NCBI GenBank assembly: GCA_013813605.1
Contig: JACCRL010000096.1
Coordinates: forward strand, 1 to 5,155
DNA length: 5,155 bases
From: Gemmatimonadaceae bacterium
GTDB taxonomy: Bacteria; Gemmatimonadota; Gemmatimonadetes; Gemmatimonadales; Gemmatimonadaceae
Direction of reading: 5' to 3'
Shown: piece by piece, positions 1 through 5,021 of the stretch
Layout of the letters: each line of letters starts with the position of its first letter
Position numbering within the stretch: the first letter of the stretch is position 1
Notes under the pieces: generated by a model
Told to the model about the DNA's origin: nothing
Database searches by the model: none
The model's input: the letters and a program-made list of their open reading frames with translations, nothing else
Program-made: the position numbers and the translations under genes

Positions 1-590
1 AAGCCACTCATCCTGACCGCGTGCTTTGGCGTCCACGCCGCATTCGCATCAACTCTCAGCCTCTTTCCGGCAGCGGCATCGTACACGATGCGGACGATTT
101 CTTCATCGCGATCCGTGCCGAGCTTGATCTTCAGGATCGGATAATCCTTCGCCTCGGCGACGCGCTGCCGGAGAACAGCGTTGTCCGCGATGGCGATGGT
201 GAAGCTGGATTGCGGCGCATCCCGCGCGTCCAGTCCCCACAGGCGGTGGACCGGGAGCCCCAGTCGCTTGCCGACGAGGTCGTGGAGCGCCGCACTCACC
301 GCGCTCTTCGCGGCGGCATTTTTCTGCAGCGCCTGCCCAATTGCGGACTCGATCCGCTCGATTCCGAACGGGTCGGCCGCCCTGATGAGAGGGGCGAACT
401 GGTCCAGCGCCGCCGAGACGGTCGCCACCGACTCGCCATAGTACTTGTTGGGTGCTGCTTCGCCGAAACCCTCGTTCCCCTCGTCATCCGCGAGTCGCAC
501 GATGACGTTCATGTGGTGCGCGTAACCACCGCGCGCGATCACGAACGGGTGTGTTGGCTTCAGCTCAATTGTCTGGTGCGAGAGCTTCAT
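1..590 (-). CDS. Dipeptide epimerase (L-Ala-D/L-Glu epimerase type), enolase superfamily, C-terminus cut off by window edge
   Basis: I translated this directly from the minus strand. It opens MKLSHQTIEL and stays open for 196 codons to the left edge, so only about the first half to 55% of a normal 340-370 residue enzyme is present. The N-terminal capping domain has the GFGEAAP motif (residues 41-47) followed by KYYGES. The barrel begins with a SFTIAIA strand (129-135). It then shows KIK (154-156), the Lys-x-Lys catalytic pair of the mandelate racemase/muconate lactonizing subgroup, and RVDANAAW (179-186), where D181 should be the first metal ligand. The remaining Glu/Asp ligands and the opposite lysine lie outside the window. 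Family knowledge: such enzymes epimerise L-Ala-D-Glu and related dipeptides in murein peptide recycling, in the cytoplasm. The exact substrate cannot be read here, and a muconate cycloisomerase or o-succinylbenzoate synthase is a less likely alternative. The start codon overlaps the kinase stop (ATGA), which fixes the start and implies translational coupling. Confidence 0.88.
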   Translation of the reverse strand, partial: MKLSHQTIELKPTHPFVIARGGYAHHMNVIVRLADDEGNEGFGEAAPNKYYGESVATVSAALDQFAPLIRAADPFGIERIESAIGQALQKNAAAKSAVSAALHDLVGKRLGLPVHRLWGLDARDAPQSSFTIAIADNAVLRQRVAEAKDYPILKIKLGTDRDEEIVRIVYDAAAGKRLRVDANAAWTPKHAVRMSG

Positions 591-1594
591 CCGGCAGCCG
601 CGGTGAGCGGAGTCATCCGGGCGGTGCGGGCCATGCGGAGCTCGGTCACGGCGGTCGCCGTGGCGAGGAAGCCGATCAAGGCATCGGCGAGGTCGTTCCC
701 CCGCTCGTACCGATCGGCGGGGCGCTTCTCGAGGCAGCGCATGACGATCGCGGCGAGCTGCGGGGGAATGCGTGAATCGACCAGCTCCGGAGACACCGCA
801 GTCTCGGTTACGTGCTTGTAGCTGATGGAGTAGCTGTCCGCGCCATCGAACGGCGGGAAGCCAAGCAGCGTCTCGTACATCACGACGCCGAGAGCGTAAA
901 CGTCGCTACGGCCATCGAGAAGCTTTCCGCGCGCCTGCTCGGGCGACATGTAGTGCGGCGTACCCATGACGTTGCCGCTCCCGGTCATGCGGCTGCGAAA
1001 GTGCCCGGTGGCGATACCGAAGTCGGTGACGAGCGCGTTTTCGTCCTCATCGAAGAGGATGTTGTCCGGCTTGATGTCGCGGTGCACGAGCCCGCGCCGG
1101 TGCGCGTAATCGAGGCCGGTCGCGACCTGCGCCGCGACGGCAGCCGTCGTCTCCGGCAGCAGCGAGCGATGTCCGCCGATGCGGTCGCTGAGGGTGCCGC
1201 GAGCGAGGTAGGGCATCACGAGGTAGACGTGGTCGTCAACCATACCGAAGTCGATGATCGAGCAGATGTGCGGGTGTACGAGCTGTGCGGCTGATTCCGC
1301 TTCACGTCGGAACCGCTCGCGCATCTCTTTCTCGCGTGCAAGGTGCGGATGGAGAACCTTGATGACCACCGGCGAGTCGAGGCACACGTGGACGGCATAA
1401 TAGACGCTCGCCATGCCCCCCTCTCCAACGCGGTGCATGATGGTGTATCGCCCGCCAGTCACCTGCCGCAGCGCAGTCACCGACGCGTCAGGCGGCGTCT
1501 GCCGCTTGTCCGCTGATGCGGGCATTCTGATTCCGCACTTCACGCACCGCGCCGCTTCGGCGCGATTCCAGCTCCCGCAATCCGTGCAGAACAT
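587..1594 (-). CDS. Soluble PknB-type serine/threonine protein kinase with N-terminal zinc ribbon
   Basis: The protein has 335 residues if started at MFCTDCGSW. I chose this ATG because it begins exactly at a zinc ribbon (C3-x2-C6-x10-C17-x2-C20) and lies 4 bases after the upstream stop. A longer in-frame start at 1750 would add 52 basic, low-complexity residues that overlap the upstream gene. The kinase domain runs from about 50 to 312 with all key motifs: glycine loop GEGGMASVY (57-65), K79 in VVIKV, E98 of helix C, HRDIKPDN (171-178, catalytic D173), DFG (191-193), GTPHYMSPE (211-219), D231 in DVYALG, and R291. It should therefore be an active Hanks-type kinase. No hydrophobic segment follows the kinase domain, so it appears cytoplasmic and lacks the extracellular sensor of PknB proper. 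The zinc ribbon is a plausible partner-binding or sensing module (inference). Substrates are unknown; the adjacent GvpF/L-like protein is a candidate only by position. Confidence 0.95.
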   Translation of the reverse strand: MFCTDCGSWNRAEAARCVKCGIRMPASADKRQTPPDASVTALRQVTGGRYTIMHRVGEGGMASVYYAVHVCLDSPVVIKVLHPHLAREKEMRERFRREAESAAQLVHPHICSIIDFGMVDDHVYLVMPYLARGTLSDRIGGHRSLLPETTAAVAAQVATGLDYAHRRGLVHRDIKPDNILFDEDENALVTDFGIATGHFRSRMTGSGNVMGTPHYMSPEQARGKLLDGRSDVYALGVVMYETLLGFPPFDGADSYSISYKHVTETAVSPELVDSRIPPQLAAIVMRCLEKRPADRYERGNDLADALIGFLATATAVTELRMARTARMTPLTAAAG

Positions 1595-1598
1595 CGGC

Positions 1599-2240
1599 TC
1601 AGGTGCCGAACTGCATGCGCACGAAATCGTACGGCGGCCACGGTCCTGTGACCTGGAAGTCGACCGCCGACTGGCGCTTCGCTTCGACCGAAACCGCTTC
1701 TTCGAACTGCGTCCAGCGCTGTCCGTCGATGAGAAACGATGCCCGGGCAATTATGCCCTCCGCTTCATCCTCATCCGCATGCGGCAGTGTCACCGTCGCG
1801 ACTGCCTGCCCACGAAGCGCGCGCAGGCTCTCCGCCGCGAGCGCCTGAAAGCTCTTCTCCGCTCCTCCGGCTTCCTGCGGCGTGCCCGGCGTCCTGATGC
1901 TGACGCGGGCCGCACTGTGACCCTCGATCACGTTCATTGCCTCGGTGAGCGTGAAGTAGTGCAGCTCGAGCCACGCGGTAAGCGTTCCGTGGGAGCGGAA
2001 GACCGTGCCCGGCGGCGCGGGAAGTACCGCGGCGTGGGTTGTCACCTCGTCCAGTATCGCCAGGTAATGCTCCATCTCCTTTTCGTCGAGTGAGACGTTG
2101 GAGTAGGCGCTCGGCTCCACCACCGCCGCAAGGGCGCGATAGTGGACCAGACTGGTTGAATTGGCCAGCGAAGATGTCTGCGCTGAATCCACGGCGGCTA
2201 CGCCGTAGACCCTGAGCGCGGTCAGAGAATTTTGCGCCAT
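1599..2240 (-). CDS. GvpF/GvpL-like gas vesicle protein homologue (orphan)
   Basis: This 213-residue protein carries the landmarks of the GvpL/GvpF family. An N-terminal VYGVAAV strand (11-17) is followed by an ALAAVVEP segment (36-43). A helix with a central VLPAPPGTVFRS motif (72-83) corresponds to the family's LP-x-x-FGTvF motif. The C-terminal signature GPWPPYDFV (199-207) lies close to the end. Family knowledge: GvpF/L proteins are minor gas vesicle components, and GvpF contacts GvpA during nucleation. The start at 2240 gives a 19-base overlap with the end of corA. A longer in-frame ATG at 2348 would overlap corA by 127 bases and add a basic, non-family extension, so I rejected it. The stop is 4 bases before the kinase start. 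No GvpA, GvpN, GvpK or other vesicle gene is visible, so it may do something other than buoyancy. It is slightly short for the family, and the FGT motif is PGT here. Family call is fairly sure; function is open. Confidence 0.85.
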   Translation of the reverse strand: MAQNSLTALRVYGVAAVDSAQTSSLANSTSLVHYRALAAVVEPSAYSNVSLDEKEMEHYLAILDEVTTHAAVLPAPPGTVFRSHGTLTAWLELHYFTLTEAMNVIEGHSAARVSIRTPGTPQEAGGAEKSFQALAAESLRALRGQAVATVTLPHADEDEAEGIIARASFLIDGQRWTQFEEAVSVEAKRQSAVDFQVTGPWPPYDFVRMQFGT

Positions 2241-3271
2241 CTGAGAGCAGCGAGGAGGATGAGCCCGAGAGCGAGCTGTGAGACGACGAGGATGGTGAAA
2301 CCGTGTGGATGCGAGCTGAGTGGAATATTCTGAAAGTTCATTCCCCACATTCCCGAAACGACAACGAACGGCAGGCTGATCGTGGCCACCACGCTCAGCC
2401 CCTTGGTCGTCAACCCTAGACGATTGGAGACCTGTGTTAGATAACTGTCCATCGTGCTGCTGAGCAGGTCGCGGTAGGTCTCGAGCGATTCGTGAATCCG
2501 GAGCACGTGGTCGTGGATGTCCCGGAAGTACACCTGGGTTTCCGGCGTCAGGAGTGAGCTGGGCCGGTTCGTCAGGATGTTGAAGGCGTCGCGCTGCGGC
2601 GCGAGGTGGCGCCTCAGGGTCAGCACGAGACGCTTGACGGCGAACACGTCCCTGAGCGCACCCTGGTCGAAGTCGGCGAACACCCGCTCCTCGAGTCCGT
2701 CCATGAACTCGTCGAGCTTGTCGATGATCGGAAAGTACGCATCGATGGCGACATCGACGATCGCGTGCATCAGCCGCGCCGGACCGTATTTCGCCAGCTC
2801 CGGCTTGCGGCGCAGCAGCTCAGCCGTGCTTCTCACGGGCGCCGTATCCGCGCCGTGCACGGTAACGACGTAGTTCTTGCCGAGAAAGAACGTGATGTTG
2901 ACTGTCTCGAGATCGTAAGGGTCTTCCGTCTCCTCGGCGAACGCAACCGTGCGGACGATCAGCACCAGATAGGTGGCGAACTCTTCGAGCTTCACGCGTG
3001 ACTGAGGATTGAGCGCGTCCTCGCGTGCAAGCGGGTGAAAATTGAAGATCGTCTTGAGGAGCTTCGTCTCTTCCGGGCGCCGGGTATCGATGTCGACCCA
3101 GAGAGTTCCCTCTCCTGACGCGAAGACGCAGGCGATTTCCTCGGGAGCCAGGTTTTCGCGCACGAATCCGCTCGGGTCGTGGTAGCAGCTCCATAGCTGC
3201 TGCTCACCGGGGGCGGGCCCCGCGACAATGGGAGCCCCGGGCGGCGGAACGTGATTCAAGGCCGTGCTCAT
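2222..3271 (-). CDS. corA: CorA-family magnesium/divalent cation transporter
   Basis: The 349-residue length is normal for CorA. A large soluble N-terminal domain (about 25-260) includes LWVDI (57-61), HPLAREDAL (79-87), the ITFFLGKNYVVTVH strands (126-139) and a long charged helix through about 285. It is followed by two membrane segments, roughly 292-309 and 324-343. The signature GMN is at 310-312, directly after TM1, in the context WGMNFQNIP. The C-terminus ends in basic RWRKIL on the cytoplasmic side. Family knowledge: CorA forms a homopentameric Mg2+ (also Co2+/Ni2+) channel in the inner membrane, gated by Mg2+ bound to the cytoplasmic domain. Two variations are visible: Trp replaces the usual Tyr before GMN, and the periplasmic loop reads NIPLSSHPHG without the acidic residue of the common MPEL motif. 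The gene follows the deacetylase after a 64-base gap and overlaps the GvpF/L-like gene. No Shine-Dalgarno sequence precedes the ATG. Confidence 0.93.
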   Translation of the reverse strand: MSTALNHVPPPGAPIVAGPAPGEQQLWSCYHDPSGFVRENLAPEEIACVFASGEGTLWVDIDTRRPEETKLLKTIFNFHPLAREDALNPQSRVKLEEFATYLVLIVRTVAFAEETEDPYDLETVNITFFLGKNYVVTVHGADTAPVRSTAELLRRKPELAKYGPARLMHAIVDVAIDAYFPIIDKLDEFMDGLEERVFADFDQGALRDVFAVKRLVLTLRRHLAPQRDAFNILTNRPSSLLTPETQVYFRDIHDHVLRIHESLETYRDLLSSTMDSYLTQVSNRLGLTTKGLSVVATISLPFVVVSGMWGMNFQNIPLSSHPHGFTILVVSQLALGLILLAALRWRKIL

Positions 3272-3316
3272 CAGGATTTCGGACCGGGTAGCGAGGCGAC
3301 GACGGGAGCGTGTAGC

Positions 3317-3338
3317 TGACGGTTCAAGATAGCCGTCA
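3317..3338. repeat. Short inverted repeat at the end of the deacetylase gene
   Basis: TGACGG (3317-3322) and CCGTCA (3333-3338) form a perfect 6-base stem with a 10-base loop. One arm contains the deacetylase stop codon. It lies in the 64-base gap before corA, the longest gap in the cluster. No T-run follows on the minus strand, so it is not a classical terminator; it could slow RNA decay or be chance. Confidence 0.3.
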
Positions 3339-4265
3339 TGAGGCGAGCGCGGCCAGATGACGGACGGCAGCTTCGGCCGTTCTGTCGGGGGCGTAGCCCC
3401 CTTCCAGCGCGCTGACGAGGCGGCCCGCGCACCACGCTTCGGCTCGCGCCGCGAGCGATCGCGTCAGCTGCTCGAAGTCATCGATCTCCAGCGTGAAGCC
3501 GCCGAGCGGATCGCCGGCCAGCGAATCGAAGCCGGCGGAGATGATGATGAGATCGGGAACGAATCCCTTCGTCGCCGCATCGACGGCGTTTTCGAGCTCG
3601 TCAACGTAGGTGGCGCGGGGAAGTCCGGCGGCAAGTGGCACGTTCCAGACATTCCGGTGCGGTCCGCGGTCGGCGGCGGACCCCGTGCCCGGATACCAGG
3701 GCCACTGGTGCATGGATACGAAATGGATGTCGGGCTCCGATTCGACGAGGGCCTGAGTGCCGTTGCCATGGTGTACATCCCAATCGACGATCAGAATCCT
3801 TGCGAGCGCATGCTTCTGGCGCGCGTAATGGGCGGCTATGGCGACACTTCCGAAAATACAGAAGCCCATCGCGCGGTCACGCAGGGCATGGTGTCCGGGA
3901 GGGCGCACGGCCGCGAAAGCGCGCCGGTGGCTGCCGGCGACGGAGAGATCGACACCCATCAAAACTGATCCTACCGCTGCCCTCGCAGCGTCCCAGGATC
4001 CGGGACTCGCAACGGTGTCGTTGTCGAGCCGGCCGCCGCCGCCCTCGACCACGCGCTTGACGCTCCCGATGTAAGCAGGGTCGTGAACGATGGCCAGCTC
4101 GGACTCGGTGGCGTGCCGTCCCTCCAGATGCTCGACGTTCTGAAAGAGATCGGCATCGTTGCGCAACGCACGCGTGACGGCGCGGAGGCGGCCGACATGC
4201 TCGGGGTGGCCCCACCCGGTGTCGTGCCGCCCGCAGTCGCTGTGGGAGATGAATGCGGGCCTCAT
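3336..4265 (-). CDS. Histone deacetylase / acetylpolyamine amidohydrolase family zinc enzyme
   Basis: Started at MRPAFISHSDC, the protein has 309 residues and a single arginase-like deacetylase domain. A start 32 codons further upstream would run into the preceding gene and adds only basic, low-complexity residues. Visible landmarks are HPEHVGRL (20-27), the His-His pair in RPPGHHA (121-127, H125 and H126), GFCIF (134-138), DWDVHHGNGT (161-170, giving zinc ligands D163 and H165), SAGFDSLAGDPLGG (243-256, third zinc ligand D247), and LEGGY (287-291) with the transition-state Tyr291. All catalytic residues are present, so hydrolysis of an acetyl amide is expected. Members act on acetyl-lysine, acetylpolyamines or other acylated amines, and the substrate cannot be told from sequence. 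No signal peptide is seen, so it is cytoplasmic. The usual Asn-Asn after GFC-x-F is Gly-Ser here (139-140). It starts 16 bases after the ubiquitin-like gene, which suggests cotranscription. Confidence 0.95.
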   Translation of the reverse strand: MRPAFISHSDCGRHDTGWGHPEHVGRLRAVTRALRNDADLFQNVEHLEGRHATESELAIVHDPAYIGSVKRVVEGGGGRLDNDTVASPGSWDAARAAVGSVLMGVDLSVAGSHRRAFAAVRPPGHHALRDRAMGFCIFGSVAIAAHYARQKHALARILIVDWDVHHGNGTQALVESEPDIHFVSMHQWPWYPGTGSAADRGPHRNVWNVPLAAGLPRATYVDELENAVDAATKGFVPDLIIISAGFDSLAGDPLGGFTLEIDDFEQLTRSLAARAEAWCAGRLVSALEGGYAPDRTAEAAVRHLAALAS

Positions 4266-4281
4266 GGACCCACGCTCGCTT

Positions 4282-4608
4282 CTATTGTACGGGGCGCCGT
4301 CTTCTGTCGGTGACGAGGAAGATCGACCCGTTCCTCGCGCCCGTCGATGAAAGCGGGGCATTCTCGTCCAGCATCTCGAAGCCGTGCAGCTTCACGACGT
4401 AATCTGCCGCGTCATGCGTGCCCGAGCGAAGCTCGTCGAGGGCGAGACGCTTGAGATCGCCAACCGTCTGCGACGGATCGGCATCCACCCTGATCGCGTC
4501 CCAGGCCTCGAGCACCTGAACGCGCAAGCTGAGCACTTCGCTTGACCCGGTGCCCAGCTTCATCGCGTCTCCCCGGGTGCGCAGGCTGCGCACGAAGCGC
4601 GTGCTCAT
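4282..4608 (-). CDS. Small ubiquitin-like (beta-grasp) fold protein, function unknown
   Basis: The product has 108 residues. After a basic N-terminal stretch of about 25 residues comes a pattern that can be laid over ubiquitin or YukD/EsaB. Strands LSLRVQVLEAW (27-37) and AIRVDADPS (38-46) are followed by the helix TVGDLKRLALDEL (48-60). Then come strand YVVKLHG (70-76), the EMLDENAPLSSTG segment (78-90) that mirrors ubiquitin's QLEDGRTLSDY region, and a last strand SIFLVTDRR (95-103). It ends RRRRPVQ, with no terminal Gly-Gly, so ubiquitin-style conjugation is not expected without processing. The call rests on my by-eye pattern match, not a database search. Its start forms an ATGA overlap with the stop of the upstream 93-residue gene, supporting M1 over the internal M16 and indicating coupled translation. 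It has no Cys, no signal peptide and no membrane segment. Whether it binds the deacetylase encoded 16 bases downstream is unknown. Confidence 0.72.
   Translation of the reverse strand: MSTRFVRSLRTRGDAMKLGTGSSEVLSLRVQVLEAWDAIRVDADPSQTVGDLKRLALDELRSGTHDAADYVVKLHGFEMLDENAPLSSTGARNGSIFLVTDRRRRPVQ
4284..4310 (-). promoter_or_regulatory. Weak internal promoter candidate before the deacetylase gene
   Basis: On the minus strand TACAAT (plus 4284-4289) stands out in GC-rich sequence and matches the -10 consensus at 5 of 6. A CCGACA (plus 4305-4310) lies upstream with a short 15-base spacer. It overlaps the 3' end of the ubiquitin-like gene and would start RNA only about 10 bases before the deacetylase ATG. 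It may be chance. Confidence 0.2.
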
Positions 4609-4886
4609 GCGACGGGCGGAAGCGTTGCCAGGAAGCGCGATACCTGCTGGTCGAACAGGTAGCTGGATCCAGTCACGCGCGTCCCGCCAGCTCCGGCCAC
4701 GGCCGCGAACACGACCTCTTCTCCCCCCTGCCCACGGAGCGTCACGTGGCTCGCGCTCTCCTGTTCCGGAAAAGCGGCGTAAATCCCGTTCTGCCGAGAG
4801 AAGAAACGCTTGGCGGAGGCAAGGACCTCTGCCGACGGAAGGGAAGTCGTCGATTCCTGAAGGGTGCGGTCAGACTGGGAGGACAT
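4605..4886 (-). CDS. Small conserved-looking protein of unknown function, first gene of the minus-strand cluster
   Basis: I do not recognise a named family for this 93-residue protein. The first 20 residues are polar, rich in Ser/Thr and probably disordered. A helix ASAKRFFSRQ (23-32) follows, then two to three short strands (SHVTLRG 46-52; EEVVFAAVA 56-64; GTRVTGSSYLF 68-78) separated by Gly-rich turns, and a last helix DQQVSRFLATLP (79-90). This helix-sheet-helix layout, the absence of Cys, and a normal codon pattern suggest a small globular cytoplasmic domain. There is no signal peptide or membrane segment. Reasons to think it is real: it overlaps the ubiquitin-like gene start by an ATGA, faces a promoter-like region with a 17-base spaced -35/-10 pair, and the alternative frames here lack structured patterns. 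A role as partner of the ubiquitin-like protein is inferred from the coupling only. Confidence 0.72.
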   Translation of the reverse strand: MSSQSDRTLQESTTSLPSAEVLASAKRFFSRQNGIYAAFPEQESASHVTLRGQGGEEVVFAAVAGAGGTRVTGSSYLFDQQVSRFLATLPPVA

Positions 4887-4922
4887 TGGGCCGGGTTGTG
4901 GCGAGGATGGTTGCAGGAGTGC

Positions 4923-4951
4923 AATCTAGACCCGCCCCGGGGTCCCTACAA
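4923..4951 (-). promoter_or_regulatory. Putative sigma-70-type promoter for the minus-strand cluster
   Basis: Read on the minus strand, TTGTAG (plus 4946-4951) and TAGATT (plus 4923-4928) are separated by exactly 17 bases, and the -10 lies 36 bases before the ATG at 4886. The matches are modest (3 of 6 and 4 of 6), but this is the only well-spaced pair I found in the divergent region. A transcription start near 4916 would give a leader of about 30 bases. No clear operator palindrome was seen. Confidence 0.35.
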
Positions 4952-5008
4952 GCGAGTCCGGCCGCGGTAGGCATCTTGCAAGTCAGCTCAGCGCTAACCC
5001 TCAAGCAC

Positions 5009-5013
5009 AGGAA
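5009..5013 (+). promoter_or_regulatory. Shine-Dalgarno-like AGGAA before the exported protein
   Basis: AGGAA lies 8 bases upstream of ATG 5022. It is the only gene start in the window with a recognisable ribosome binding site, and it supports choosing 5022 over the in-frame ATG at 5040. Confidence 0.5.
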
Positions 5014-5021
5014 CTAGCTCA

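Larger units (their letters stand above)
4887..5021. promoter_or_regulatory. Divergent intergenic region between the minus-strand cluster and the exported protein gene
   Basis: These 135 bases separate two divergently transcribed genes, so promoters for both must lie here or inside flanking genes. The minus-strand candidate is given separately. For the plus strand I see only weak elements: TTGCAA at 4976-4981 without a matching -10 at standard spacing, and a TACAAG at 4947-4952. There is no tRNA, riboswitch-like fold or terminator that I can support. Confidence 0.6.

Noticed and set aside
21..821. A 266-codon plus-strand open frame
   Set aside because: It lies antisense to the epimerase and kinase genes, whose proteins have clear family motifs. 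The translation is Arg-rich, has no recognisable domain, and is typical of GC-rich antisense shadows.
1595..1750. A 52-residue N-terminal extension of the kinase
   Set aside because: It would overlap the end of the GvpF/L-like gene, is basic and Ser-rich without structure, and the ATG at 1594 begins precisely at the zinc ribbon.
1413..2093. A 226-codon plus-strand open frame
   Set aside because: It is antisense to the kinase N-terminus and the GvpF/L-like gene and crosses the junction between them. There is no motif and the composition is Arg-rich.
2241..2348. A 36-residue N-terminal extension of the GvpF/L-like protein
   Set aside because: It lies wholly inside the conserved membrane part of corA in another frame, and the family match begins right after the ATG at 2240.
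3317..3338. Hairpin as an intrinsic terminator
   Set aside because: The stem is only 6 bases, the loop is 10, and no T-run follows on the minus strand. It is kept only as a low-confidence inverted repeat.
4282..4608. Ubiquitin conjugation system
   Set aside because: The protein has no C-terminal Gly-Gly, and no E1, E2 or deubiquitinase gene is in view, so I call only the fold, not conjugation.
4550..5017. Plus-strand open frames of 142 and 155 codons
   Set aside because: They are antisense to the two small minus-strand genes and run into the promoter region. They are Arg/Ser-rich with no domain pattern.
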